A stretch of DNA of 64,000 bases from SABI01 sp963663665 (lineage in GTDB: Bacteria > Spirochaetota > Spirochaetia > Sphaerochaetales > Sphaerochaetaceae), in contig CAXXKP010000009.1 of assembly GCA_963663665.2 (NCBI GenBank), positions 124,001 through 188,000 of the forward strand, written 5' to 3'. Shown here in pieces: positions 16,802 through 25,358 of this stretch. The notes beneath the pieces were generated by a model. That model was given only the letters and a program-made list of their open reading frames with translations. It ran no database searches and was not told the DNA's origin. Made by a program: the position numbers and the translations under genes. The number at the start of each line of letters is the position of its first letter. Position 1 is the first letter of the stretch.

Positions 16802-17716
16802 GTGAATACAACAATACGAAATGAAAATGAAAAAATCAATATAGACGATATAATTATACCACACGCTGCCCTTAAACCATATACAAGTTATAGAACTGGA
16901 GGAGATGCTGATTTTTTATGTATCCCAGAAAACCTTGAACAACTGAAGGTAGTATTAAAATTCGCCTCTGAACAACACCTTCCAGTAACTATTCTTGGAG
17001 CTGGGTCAAATGTACTTATTAGCGATGATGGAGTCGAAGGATTAGTGATTCTCACACATAAAATGAAAGCTTATCATATAAGAGGCTTATTATGCGTAGC
17101 CGAGTGCGGACTCACACTCGATACGTTAATCAATGTGGCAATAGAGAACAATCTGAGTGGACTTGAACCACTTGGGGGACTTCCTGGAACTATCGGTGGA
17201 GCTGTATGGGGTAATAGTGGGACTCATGACATTACAATAACTGATTATGTAGAGTGGGTAGATTATCTTGATAAAAATGGTCAATTATTTCGTTATTACC
17301 CTCTAAATGAATCCTCAGACTATAGGAATTCATTCTTTAAAGAAAACTCGTTCACGATTTATGAAGTTGCATTACGTCTTCATTTCAATAAAAATACGTC
17401 ATTAGCTCGCCAGAAAAAAGAAGAGAGTAGATTAAAGAGACTTCATAAAGGTCAGTATGACCTACCAAGTGCCGGCTGTATGTTTAAAAACCCAGAAGGG
17501 AAATCTGCTGGTCGTCTTATTGAAGAAGCTGGCTGTAAGGATCAATTGCTCAACGGAGCAATGGTATCTCATCACCACGCGAACTTTATTGTTAAAACAA
17601 GCCAAGAAACTACGAGCCGCGACATCTACACGTTATCTGAAGAAGTGAGAAAAAAAGTCAAAGAAAAACACTCAATTGATTTAGAGAGAGAAGTAAATCT
17701 TATTGGTCGATGGTGA
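16802..17716 (+). CDS. murB: UDP-N-acetylenolpyruvoylglucosamine reductase
   Basis: A 304-residue FAD enzyme that reduces enolpyruvyl-UDP-GlcNAc to UDP-MurNAc in peptidoglycan synthesis. The FAD domain shows SYRTGGDADFLCIP, ILGAGSNVLISDDGVEG and LEPLGGLPGTIGGAVWGNSG. The substrate domain has DYRNSFFKEN and SAGCMFKNPEGKSAGRLIEE; the Cys in AGCMFKNP sits where type II MurB enzymes carry Ser or Cys as the proton donor. The start is GTG; no in-frame ATG fits and no ribosome site is present, so translation may be leaderless. The last 17 bases overlap the end of the convergent gene. Confidence 0.95.
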   Translation: MNTTIRNENEKINIDDIIIPHAALKPYTSYRTGGDADFLCIPENLEQLKVVLKFASEQHLPVTILGAGSNVLISDDGVEGLVILTHKMKAYHIRGLLCVAECGLTLDTLINVAIENNLSGLEPLGGLPGTIGGAVWGNSGTHDITITDYVEWVDYLDKNGQLFRYYPLNESSDYRNSFFKENSFTIYEVALRLHFNKNTSLARQKKEESRLKRLHKGQYDLPSAGCMFKNPEGKSAGRLIEEAGCKDQLLNGAMVSHHHANFIVKTSQETTSRDIYTLSEEVRKKVKEKHSIDLEREVNLIGRW

Positions 17717-18968
17717 AAGAAAGTTTTATTGAATTAGTTGAATTGAATGTAAAAAAAAGCTCAAATGGAAGGTGTAATGAATCCATTCTGAGTGAATATG
17801 AGATATTCCCTTCATTGTTTATAGAGATCGTTAATAAAAACGGCTCTTTCTTCAACCTGATTTCACCTTTATACGATAGCTTCCCATCTACGATAGTACA
17901 TATACCCTTTAAGAAAAGATCTAAGTAGGTGTAAGTGAGTGAAAATGTTTGCTCAACTTCTTGTTCAAGATTCTCATCATGGTTTTCTGTTGTTTTCATT
18001 GAAAATCCTATCCCCTGATTTTCAATCTCAAAAAAATAAACTCTTTTTGCAGGTATCCCTTTATAAGCAAAAATACTTTGTTCAAAAAATTCCAAAGTGT
18101 GCTTATATTTAATAGATAGATTTGGAATTTGGTATTCGTATGATATTTCTGAGAATTGTGTTCTCTTTTGATCTGTATTCTCATTCCAGCCATAAGATCC
18201 AAAAGGGAAAAAGATGAATAGATAGCTCAGGTATTTTCTCGAGCCTTCTTTTATTTTCACTGACTGAATCATCCCACTACTTCCTGTTTGTTCAAAAGGA
18301 GTGCTATAAGTAGTCGTGAATGAATAGTCGAGGGAGTATTTTTCACCTAGAGGAATTGTTTCTTTATGAAAGGTAATATAAGTAGCTAATCCACTACCCA
18401 TAGTACCTTGATTCCACATAATGAATTCTTGCTCTTTATCAAAAATTCGCTGCAATGAATAGAAGATAGATACTCCTATAGATAAAGAAAGGGTTTCTGC
18501 AAGTAGCCCATGAGAGAGGTATTTATTGGTACTTTCTATATGTGTAAGGATAAAATTGTGAATTGAATAATTCTCCAGAAGAGATGAAAAAGCTAATGCA
18601 CTATCTTTCACCTCCCCCATTCGCACATTAATTGATTCATAACTCAAAGGCTCTGTAATAACAGTTGAATATATATCACCATTTAGCAGTTGAATCCTTT
18701 TATCCCCTGAAATATCGCCAACAGCCAACACGGAATCGGGAAATTCTTTAATCCATTTATACTTGAAGGAGAGAAAAGGTTGTTGTTGAATTAGAAAGTG
18801 AAAAGAATACAAAAAATCATTTTGATTAGCGATAGAAATTGTATCTTTATGAGTTATATCAAATATTGAAGAAGATGGAATACAGGAGAGTGTTGTAGAA
18901 CTAATAAGAGGGAAAGAGATAATCCCTACAAAAACACTAAGCGCTATGTAAAATATTCGATTTTTCAT
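17700..18968 (-). CDS. Secreted beta-rich protein of unknown function
   Basis: A 422-residue protein I do not recognise. A signal peptide covers about residues 1-29 (hydrophobic core IALSVFVGIISFPLI, then SSTTLSC). The Cys in the SSTTLSC stretch is not a convincing lipobox. The mature part alternates short polar and hydrophobic stretches with frequent Tyr, Phe, Ser and Thr (for example KYSLDYSFTTTYSTPF; LSIKYKHTLEFFEQ), as expected for beta strands of an outer-membrane or periplasmic protein. It is convergent with murB, overlapping it by 17 bases, and divergent from ackA across about 117 bases. Outer-membrane location is an inference. Confidence 0.6.
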   Translation of the reverse strand: MKNRIFYIALSVFVGIISFPLISSTTLSCIPSSSIFDITHKDTISIANQNDFLYSFHFLIQQQPFLSFKYKWIKEFPDSVLAVGDISGDKRIQLLNGDIYSTVITEPLSYESINVRMGEVKDSALAFSSLLENYSIHNFILTHIESTNKYLSHGLLAETLSLSIGVSIFYSLQRIFDKEQEFIMWNQGTMGSGLATYITFHKETIPLGEKYSLDYSFTTTYSTPFEQTGSSGMIQSVKIKEGSRKYLSYLFIFFPFGSYGWNENTDQKRTQFSEISYEYQIPNLSIKYKHTLEFFEQSIFAYKGIPAKRVYFFEIENQGIGFSMKTTENHDENLEQEVEQTFSLTYTYLDLFLKGICTIVDGKLSYKGEIRLKKEPFLLTISINNEGNISYSLRMDSLHLPFELFFTFNSTNSIKLSFTIDQ

Positions 18969-19085
18969 ATCTAATATACGGAATATTGAATGCGTTCACA
19001 TCGTCATTAGGTTGATTTTTTTTTGTGTGCATGTAAGAATTAAGAATACAAAATTTTATATTTGATTCGCACGTAGGAGGCCATC

Positions 19086-20420
19086 ATGATTATTCTCACG
19101 CTTAATTGCGGAAGTTCTTCCGCTAAATACCAGGTGTATGACTGGAAGAACAAAGCAGTATTAGCTGTTGGTGTTATAGAAAGAATTGGTTTAGAGTATT
19201 CAGAAATTGAACACAAGAAAACTGGAAATGGAAAGTTCTCTGATAAAGTCAACTGTCCAACTCATAAAGAAGCGATTGAGTTAATAATTAGCATGCTCCT
19301 TGACAAAGATCATGGGGTGATAACTTCTATGTCTGATATTGGTGCTGTTGGTCACAGAGTTGTTCATGGCGGAGAGAATTTTACTAAATCTGTTTTAATT
19401 GATGATGAAGTTCTTTCTACTATTAAAAAACTCATTCCTCTGGCTCCTCTCCATATGCCGGCGAACATCATGGGGATAGAGGCTGCTCGAGAGGTGATGC
19501 CCAATATTCCTCATGCAATTGTTATGGACACTGCATGGCATCAGACTATGCCACCAGCTTCCTACATGTATGCGGTCCCTTATAGTTGGTATACCCAATA
19601 CAATGTTCGTCGTTATGGCTTTCATGGAACAAGTTATGTCTACACCGCTAAAAGAGCTGCAGTGTTACTAGGGAAGGATCCAAAAGATACTAATCTTATT
19701 ATTTGTCACATCGGTAATGGAGCCTCGATTTGTGCTGTAAAGAATGGTGTCTGTGTTGATACCTCAATGGGACTCACTCCTCTAGAAGGACTTATCATGG
19801 GAACTCGTAGTGGAGACATAGATCCTGCTATCATTCCTTATGTAATGAACAGAACTGGAATGAGTGTTAAAGAGATAGATAGCACGTTAAATAAAAAGAG
19901 TGGCCTTTTAGGTCTTTGTGGTATTAGTGATAGAAGAGATGTACGAGATGCTGCAGCGAATGGAAATGAAAAAGCACAACTTGCAATCGATATGGAAACT
20001 CATAGGATAAAGAAATATATAGGAGCCTATGCTGCAGAACTTGGAAGAGTTGATGCAATTGTCTACACAGCTGGAGTTGGTGAAATGGCTCCTCATATCA
20101 GACTTGGAGCTACAAAGGACCTTGAAATCTTAGGAATTCATCTTGATGAAGAAAAGAACCGAATAGGCCAATGTCGCAATGGAGAACTTGATATCTCTAA
20201 AGATGGATCACCTGTAAGAATATATGTAATTCCTACTGATGAAGAATTAGTAATGACTGAAGATGCTGTTGCTCTTATGGAAGGAACCTATGATATTCAT
20301 ATGAATTTCACCTATTCTTTCCAACATAAAGATTATGTAAATAAAGCAAGGGAAGCAGGGCTTAAAGAAGATCTTAAGAAAAAACCAGAATTAGAAAAGG
20401 TATTAGTATATCCTAAGTGA
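19086..20420 (+). CDS. ackA: Acetate kinase
   Basis: A 444-residue cytoplasmic enzyme that makes ATP and acetate from acetyl phosphate, the last step of acetate fermentation. Motifs seen: N-terminal TLNCGSSSAKYQVYDW; GHRVVHGGENF; YGFHGTSYVYTAKRA; HIGNGASICAVKNG, then VDTSMGLTPLEGLIMGTRSG; and AGVGEMAPHIR. It is about 40 residues longer than typical enzymes, with an extra charged C-terminal tail (QHKDYVNKAREAGLKEDLKK). The start has TAGGAGG upstream. A terminator follows. No phosphotransacetylase gene is in the window. Confidence 0.97.
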   Translation: MIILTLNCGSSSAKYQVYDWKNKAVLAVGVIERIGLEYSEIEHKKTGNGKFSDKVNCPTHKEAIELIISMLLDKDHGVITSMSDIGAVGHRVVHGGENFTKSVLIDDEVLSTIKKLIPLAPLHMPANIMGIEAAREVMPNIPHAIVMDTAWHQTMPPASYMYAVPYSWYTQYNVRRYGFHGTSYVYTAKRAAVLLGKDPKDTNLIICHIGNGASICAVKNGVCVDTSMGLTPLEGLIMGTRSGDIDPAIIPYVMNRTGMSVKEIDSTLNKKSGLLGLCGISDRRDVRDAAANGNEKAQLAIDMETHRIKKYIGAYAAELGRVDAIVYTAGVGEMAPHIRLGATKDLEILGIHLDEEKNRIGQCRNGELDISKDGSPVRIYVIPTDEELVMTEDAVALMEGTYDIHMNFTYSFQHKDYVNKAREAGLKEDLKKKPELEKVLVYPK

Positions 20421-20443
20421 TGAGCATTAGGTAACAGTAAAGA

Positions 20444-20488
20444 TAAGGGTATTGTAGATTTAGATATGCAGTACCCTTTATTTTTTTT
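20444..20488 (+). terminator. Rho-independent terminator after ackA
   Basis: Stem arms TAAGGGTA (20444-20451) and TACCCTTTA (20472-20480) enclose a 20-base loop and are followed by eight T residues. It lies 24 bases past the ackA stop and abuts the end of the convergent macro-domain gene. Confidence 0.75.
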
Positions 20489-20948
20489 AAAAAGACAAAT
20501 TTGGTTCATAGAGAAAAAATTCTACCTCTTTCAATGGAGTAAAGGCCTGAACGAAAACTTCTTTTACCTCCTTCCAAGTTAATCTACCTAACTCTACTCC
20601 CAAGGGGGACACTGCAACACTTGTAATCTTATAATCCTTTATCGTTTGAATGAGAGAAGGAATTCCTTTCTTTACATCTTCAAGGCGTACAACATCAAGA
20701 AAATGCTTAGTCACAGGAAAATTTATAAGGTAGTGTGGGAATTTTATCTGATGGTTATGTGTTAATAAGATGCTCTCCATCGTAAGGACCCCTTTATAGC
20801 AACTTTGTGTATACTGCGTATGAAAGGAAGGAAAGACTTTTTCTCTTCGCATAGCTTCTCTATGATCAATTACTCCATCACAACTAACACCTAATACGAT
20901 TGCTTCAACGTCAGAAAGCAAAATATTCCCAGAACGAAAATTTATCAT
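20487..20948 (-). CDS. Macro-domain protein, DarG-like, orphan and divergent
   Basis: A 153-residue single-domain protein. The order of elements matches DarG/ADP-ribose-binding macro domains: GNILLSDVEAIVLGVSCDG, then a Tyr and Cys-rich helix (YTQSCYKG), LINFPVTKHFLDVVRLEDV, and ITSVAVSPLGVELGRLTWKEV. The loop that normally reads NCVGVMGKGIA is changed to SCDGVIDHREA, and the PPLGCG-type loop reads SPLGVELG, so ADP-ribose hydrolysis may be lost or altered. No DarT toxin gene is adjacent: ackA lies on one side, a flavoprotein on the other. The start has GGAGGAA upstream. It could be a solitary ADP-ribose-binding protein. Confidence 0.65.
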   Translation of the reverse strand: MINFRSGNILLSDVEAIVLGVSCDGVIDHREAMRREKVFPSFHTQYTQSCYKGVLTMESILLTHNHQIKFPHYLINFPVTKHFLDVVRLEDVKKGIPSLIQTIKDYKITSVAVSPLGVELGRLTWKEVKEVFVQAFTPLKEVEFFLYEPNLSF

Positions 20949-21158
20949 TTCTTTGTTCCTCCTACCTACATTACTGAGTAATAGGAGTTTTCGCTTTAAT
21001 TCAAGAGAGTTTTAAAAAACCTTTTAAAAAAAGTGCACCATATGGATCTAATTATCCATTGTATATACCAGATAGAAATTAGAGACTAATTAATTAATTT
21101 GACCTTAAAAGGTTGTGGGAAAAATTAAAAAAGGAGAGAAATAGTTTCTAAAAGTCTA

Positions 21159-21749
21159 TTACTTTTTTAAAGACTTAACAAAAAGCCTACCTGCCTCATA
21201 TGCTTTTACTTGGCTAGAAATACTTTGAAAAACAGAGGAAGCTTTAAAATGGTTACTAAAATAGAGGGTATCCTCTATTTCGTATCCAATTGCCTTTATT
21301 GCATCCTTCATGGCATCAACATTATGATGCATTTCACTAGGGTCTACTTGTTCACTTACACCAAAGATAAGTGCTCTTTTTCCCCTATTACCAAGCCTTG
21401 AACTATATGGACCTGGACGCTGCTCAGTGAAATCAAAAAAAGGATAGAATCTATCAATAAAGCATTTCATCCATGGAGTCATGGAATAATTGTAAGTAGG
21501 AGATCCAAGAATTATCCCATCTGCTTCTTCTAGTAGAGGATAAAGAAGATGCATTCCATCAAAGAATTGTGTACAGATTTTATCAGTACGACATTTTTCA
21601 CATCCTATGCATCCTTCGATATGGTATGACTGAAGTTGAATATATTGGGTGTCACTTCCTTCTTCTTTAGCTCCTCGTAAAATTTCACTCATTAGGGTAT
21701 ACGTATTACCTCGTTTTCTCGGGCTCCCATTAAATCCTACTATTTTCAT
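21159..21749 (-). CDS. Flavodoxin-fold NAD(P)H-dependent FMN reductase / iron-sulfur flavoprotein
   Basis: A 196-residue protein of the NADPH-dependent FMN-reductase family. It begins MKIVGFNGSPRKRGNT, the phosphate-binding loop for FMN. GCIGCEKCRTDKIC (Cys-x2-Cys-x2-Cys-x4-Cys-like) may bind an iron-sulfur cluster, as in Isf proteins. GSPTYNYSMTPWMKCFIDRF is the usual second flavin-binding block. I start at ATG 21749 because GTGAGGTC is correctly spaced there and the protein then begins at the fold's first strand. It may detoxify oxygen or reduce flavins and quinones in an anaerobe. No partner gene is adjacent. Confidence 0.85.
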   Translation of the reverse strand: MKIVGFNGSPRKRGNTYTLMSEILRGAKEEGSDTQYIQLQSYHIEGCIGCEKCRTDKICTQFFDGMHLLYPLLEEADGIILGSPTYNYSMTPWMKCFIDRFYPFFDFTEQRPGPYSSRLGNRGKRALIFGVSEQVDPSEMHHNVDAMKDAIKAIGYEIEDTLYFSNHFKASSVFQSISSQVKAYEAGRLFVKSLKK

Positions 21750-22252
21750 ATTGACCTCACTGTACACAGTTTAGTATAAAATCTAATTTTTCAACAGAGA
21801 ATAAATATCCTTTAATTTTTTTACTTTCAATAGGGATAGTCTACTTTTAACGAAGAGAGATCTGTTGTGTTGAGCGAAACTAGAACAAATTAAAATGCCC
21901 AAGTAAAATTATATTCCTTCATACTATTTGTGAAATTTTTTCCGATGAGATTAGAAGGTTTTAGCCTGAAATTTGAAAAAAATAGTTACTCTCTTAATCT
22001 GATTATAATATATTGATTTCAAACTCAACAATGGGAATACTACCATTTATTTCTTGGCTCTTTGTTTCGGTACAGATTAAAGGCCTTCTGTAACTATATA
22101 CAAATTCAAAGTATATCTCCTTTGTATATCTATCTGGAATCTTTATTAATCTGAAATAGTGGGAAATCATACTACCTAACAAGAGGTATATTTATGAAAA
22201 TCGAGAGGTAGGAATCATAGGTAAATCATCGAATTCCTACTGATGCCACAGT
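21750..22252. other. Intergenic region of about 500 bases, no gene recognised
   Basis: AT-rich stretch between the flavoprotein gene and the terminator of the TRAP binding-protein gene. No convincing reading frame or RNA gene is seen. One inverted repeat (GTAGGAAT at 22208-22215, ATTCCTAC at 22233-22240) has no T-run and no assigned role. Confidence 0.4.
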
Positions 22253-22286
22253 TAAAAAAATTTCCCATCAGGATTTACCCGATGGG
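22253..22286 (-). terminator. Rho-independent terminator after the TRAP binding-protein gene
   Basis: On the minus strand CCCATCGGG and CCTGATGGG pair across a five-base loop (one G-U pair), followed by AAATTTTTTT. It is 14 bases past the stop codon. A terminator directly after this gene shows that no DctQ/DctM genes follow it. Confidence 0.88.
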
Positions 22287-22299
22287 CGTGTTATTTTTA

Positions 22300-23310
22300 T
22301 TAATTAATAGCAGCTTGAACTCTATCAAACAAATCCCTATCCCAGGTTTTTGAATAATCACTGTTAAGATATTGATCTAAAACATGAGAACTGAAGGCAT
22401 TCAAATCTGCGTAATAAATCTTTAATCCTTGAGATTTGAAGTACTCAATCAACTCCCCTTCTGCTTTAATATTATTTTTATCACAGTATTCTATACCTGC
22501 ATTAATACCAGCCATAATCCAGCCCTTTTGTTCATCTGTAAAACTCTGCCATCTTGCTTCATTTATTGTTACCCATAAATTATCGATTACGTGATTAGTG
22601 ATAGTAATTGATTTACACACCTCGTAAAATTTTGCATTTTTAGTTGTAGGTAGGGGATTATCCTGACCATCAACGGTTTTAGATTGAAGTGCCATATATA
22701 ATTCAGAGAATGAAATTGGCGTAGGGTTTGCTCCTAAAGCTCTCCCCATAAACATCCATGATTCTGAGGCTGGCATTCTTAATTTTACACCTTTTAAATC
22801 TGCTGGCGTTTTTATTTCTTTATCCATTACCAAGCTTAACTGACGGGTTCCAAGATATTCAGCGCCTAATGGTCTCACTCCTTGCTCTTTTGCTATTCTT
22901 TCAAATACTTCTTTCGCTATGTCACTATCATAGAAAGCCCTCAATTGGTCGTAGCTACTGAACATGTAGGCCGCGGTAAACATCGATACCCATGGGGACT
23001 TATCGGTAAGCCATGATGCGGCTGTTGCTGTAATATCAGCTTGTCCTGATTTTATTGCAGCAACTTCCTGATCTTGTTTAAACAATGATGCACTGTCGTA
23101 TGTAAGTACTTTTATCGTTCCTTTGGAAAGATCTTCAACAACCTCTTTGAATACACGCATTGCTCCGGCATGTGCATCGGTTGGCACGGCAGTCATCGTA
23201 TAAACAAGTTCGATAGGTTTTACAATCTTATTTGCTTCTGTAGTACCAGTAGCAAAACAAAATCCTACTACTATCAATAAAATGATTAGAAAGAATACTA
23301 ATTTTTTCAT
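22300..23310 (-). CDS. TRAP transporter solute-binding protein (DctP family), orphan
   Basis: A 336-residue periplasmic protein. Signal peptide 1 to about 21 (MKKLVFFLIILLIVVGFCFA) ends FATGTTEA. The mature protein has the DctP pattern: a VYTMTAVPTDAHAGAMRVFKE-type opening, IKSGQADITATAASWL, LGTRQLSLVMDKEIKTPADL, and the signature block VKLRMPASESWMFMGRALGANPTPI followed by QSKTVDGQDNPLPT. The Arg of LRMP should hold the ligand carboxylate. TRAP systems normally need DctQ and DctM, but a terminator follows and neither is in the window. Its start has AAGGAGA upstream. The divergent aldolase gene and shared GntR operators suggest uptake of a sugar acid or sialic-acid-like compound. Confidence 0.93.
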   Translation of the reverse strand: MKKLVFFLIILLIVVGFCFATGTTEANKIVKPIELVYTMTAVPTDAHAGAMRVFKEVVEDLSKGTIKVLTYDSASLFKQDQEVAAIKSGQADITATAASWLTDKSPWVSMFTAAYMFSSYDQLRAFYDSDIAKEVFERIAKEQGVRPLGAEYLGTRQLSLVMDKEIKTPADLKGVKLRMPASESWMFMGRALGANPTPISFSELYMALQSKTVDGQDNPLPTTKNAKFYEVCKSITITNHVIDNLWVTINEARWQSFTDEQKGWIMAGINAGIEYCDKNNIKAEGELIEYFKSQGLKIYYADLNAFSSHVLDQYLNSDYSKTWDRDLFDRVQAAIN

Positions 23311-23353
23311 TTTTTTCTCCTTTTTAAGATTTAAAAATTACACTCATATTTGC

Positions 23354-23364
23354 TTGTCAGACAG
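23354..23364. promoter_or_regulatory. GntR/FCD operator, copy 1 (TTGTCAGACAG)
   Basis: The palindromic core TGTC-A-GACA matches the T-G-T-C-N-G-A-C-A sites of FCD-class GntR regulators. It lies 44 bases upstream of the dctP-type gene start, just below a TTGACA -35 on the minus strand (23400-23405). The same core recurs at 23513-23521. Confidence 0.7.
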
Positions 23365-23399
23365 TATTACTATATTCATATTCTCATACTTTTTTTATT

Positions 23400-23405
23400 T
23401 GTCAA
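23400..23405 (-). promoter_or_regulatory. Predicted -35 element of the TRAP binding-protein gene
   Basis: The minus strand reads TTGACA here, with an AT-rich candidate -10 (ATATGA) about 18 bases downstream, near 23377-23382. The GntR-type operator copy 1 then lies close to the expected transcription start. The -10 is weak, so the exact start is uncertain. Confidence 0.45.
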
Positions 23406-23478
23406 TGATATTCGTTGCATAATAAATAGAATAATTATAATAATTTATATTTTTTTATAATTAAAACAATGCAAATCC

Positions 23479-23522
23479 TTGACAAAAATTGTAAATATGT
23501 TAAAATTTTTCCTGTCAGACAA
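23479..23522 (+). promoter_or_regulatory. Promoter of the DapA-family gene with GntR operator copy 2
   Basis: TTGACA (23479-23484) and TAAAAT (23501-23506) are 16 bases apart. CTGTCAGACAA (23512-23522) covers the expected transcription start, so binding there would block initiation. The core TGTCAGACA is identical to copy 1 upstream of the divergent gene. The neighbouring FCD-type GntR protein is the likely repressor. Confidence 0.75.
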
Positions 23523-23554
23523 CTATACAATTTAACAAGAAAAGAGGCAGTAAT

Positions 23555-24475
23555 ATGGATTTAAGAAAATATTATGGAAGAATTCTTCTTCCACTTATCA
23601 CACCTTATAAAGAAAACGAAGAAGTCGATTATAAAGTGTGGGAAGAATTAATTGAGTATGTCATAGAACATGATCTATGTGATTCTTTAATCGTAACGGG
23701 AACCACAGGAGAAGCTAGTTTACTTACGTTTGAGGAACGAATAGCTCTTATAGAAATTGCTGTAAAAGTCTCTAGGAAACGAAAACCTGTCATTGCAGGT
23801 ACTGGATGTGCCTCTACAAAAGAGACTATTGCCTTAAGTTTACAAGCTCAAGCAGCTGGGGCAGATACCTGTATGATAGTGGCTCCATTCTATAATAAAC
23901 CAAATCAAGAAGGAATTTACCTCCACTATTCAAAAATAGCTGAAAGTATTTCTACAAATATCATTCTCTATAACATACCAATTTTCACTGGAGTAAATAT
24001 TGACCCAGAAACGGTAATGCGTCTTGTGAAATATCCAAATATTGTAGGTATAAAGGATGAATCAGGAATTAATCCATTACAAATTACTAATTATTTTCTA
24101 GCAACAGAAAAACTAGCACCTAATTTCCTCATCTATAATGGTGATGATGCAATGCTTTTACCTACTATCGTTCAAGGAGCAATGGGCATCGTCAGTGGTG
24201 GCGCTCACATCTTTGGAAAAGAAATACGAGCTATGTTCGATTATTTTGAGAAAGGAGAAAATGAAAAAGCAAAAGATCTCTTTGGCTCTCTCTATAAAAT
24301 GTGTATAGCAAATTCTCAAAATGGTCGAATTCTTCCTAACCCGATTCTTAGGCCAGCTATTGAACTCGTAACCAAAATTCACCTTGGACCACCTAGATTA
24401 CCAATGGCTCCAATTACTCCTGAAGAATTAGATTTCTTGACTAAGACTTTAAAAGAAATAAAGAAAATAGAGTAA
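23555..24475 (+). CDS. DapA/NanA-family aldolase (N-acetylneuraminate lyase or dihydrodipicolinate synthase class)
   Basis: A 306-residue TIM-barrel enzyme of the class I pyruvate aldolase family. The phosphate/carboxylate motif GTTGEASLL (about 50-58), the catalytic Tyr of ILYNIP and the Schiff-base Lys of VGIKDESG are all present. DapA, NanA and related sugar-acid aldolases share these residues and cannot be separated by eye. Context favours a catabolic aldolase: it is divergent from a TRAP binding protein, shares GntR operators with it and is followed by the regulator gene rather than by lysine genes. The start has AAAGAGGC upstream. A hairpin follows the stop. Confidence 0.85.
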   Translation: MDLRKYYGRILLPLITPYKENEEVDYKVWEELIEYVIEHDLCDSLIVTGTTGEASLLTFEERIALIEIAVKVSRKRKPVIAGTGCASTKETIALSLQAQAAGADTCMIVAPFYNKPNQEGIYLHYSKIAESISTNIILYNIPIFTGVNIDPETVMRLVKYPNIVGIKDESGINPLQITNYFLATEKLAPNFLIYNGDDAMLLPTIVQGAMGIVSGGAHIFGKEIRAMFDYFEKGENEKAKDLFGSLYKMCIANSQNGRILPNPILRPAIELVTKIHLGPPRLPMAPITPEELDFLTKTLKEIKKIE

Positions 24476-24488
24476 GACGATCAGATTA

Positions 24489-24516
24489 TAGAGGTGTTTT
24501 TTCTTTAACACCTCTA
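24489..24516 (+). terminator. Hairpin after the DapA-family gene, probable terminator
   Basis: Perfect 10-base arms TAGAGGTGTT / AACACCTCTA around an eight-base loop, 14 bases past the stop. The downstream sequence TACTTTACC is only weakly T-rich, so it may act as an RNA-stabilising end rather than an efficient terminator. Confidence 0.5.
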
Positions 24517-24644
24517 TACTTTACCTATAAAAAATTAAAACAAGGTTAAAGAACCTAATAAAGAGTAAACTTCGTTTCTTGAATACAAGAGCAGAATCAA
24601 TTACAGTAGAGACTATCTTGGTACTATCTATGGGGAGAAACTAG

Positions 24645-25358
24645 ATGCCTTTAATACAGAAAATCCAGCGAATCACTCTAACAGATCAGATAGTGAATCA
24701 GTTACAGGGACTTATTGAATCAAAACACTTTCCTGTCGGAGAGAAGCTCCCTTCGGAAAGTGAACTATGCAAACAATTCGGGGCAAGCCGGTCAACAATT
24801 AGAGAAGCCTTACGGGTATTAGCGGCAACAGGTTTAATCGAAACAAAATCTGGCGTTGGGGCATTTGTCTGCGCTCCGCCTGAAATCTCATTTTCAAATA
24901 TACAACAATGGTTTACAGATAAGCATATTGAACTTGATGAACTTATTGAATTAAGGACAGCGATTGAAACCTTAGCAACACGTCTAACTATCAGCAAAGC
25001 ATCCGATGAAACAATAGACTTGATTGTCCGCATTCATGAGGAATTTCTTGAAGCTTGTAATAAAGAACATAACAAAATACATCTCTCAACACTAGATGAT
25101 TCATTCCACTCTGCAATCGTTGAAGCAACTGGAAATAGATTACTCATAAAAATAGGAAAGTTAATTTCTGACCAGATGCTCGATTTCAGATTGCGTTCCT
25201 TCTCAATAACAGAGAACATTATCCATGCTAAGATTGCACATCAAAAAATTGTTCAAGCCCTGCTTTCTCGAGACGAGCAACTTGGAATGATTACAATGGC
25301 AGAACATCTAGAGTCAACGAAAGAAGATATGGAACAAGTAATTAATTCCTCCAAATAG
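24645..25358 (+). CDS. GntR-family transcriptional regulator, FCD subclass
   Basis: A 237-residue repressor. The winged HTH is at about 10-75 (LTDQIVNQLQGLIESKHFPV; LPSESELCKQFGASRSTIRE), and the all-helical FCD ligand-binding domain is about 95-225. Metal-binding residues of that domain are visible: Asp in LDDSFHSAI, the His two residues later, His in AHQKIVQAL and His in AEHLEST. FCD proteins usually bind carboxylic acids such as sugar acids. Two TGTCAGACA palindromes control the divergent dctP-type and dapA-type genes just upstream, which fits this protein. It is separated from the aldolase gene by a hairpin, so it may have its own promoter. Confidence 0.92.
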   Translation: MPLIQKIQRITLTDQIVNQLQGLIESKHFPVGEKLPSESELCKQFGASRSTIREALRVLAATGLIETKSGVGAFVCAPPEISFSNIQQWFTDKHIELDELIELRTAIETLATRLTISKASDETIDLIVRIHEEFLEACNKEHNKIHLSTLDDSFHSAIVEATGNRLLIKIGKLISDQMLDFRLRSFSITENIIHAKIAHQKIVQALLSRDEQLGMITMAEHLESTKEDMEQVINSSK

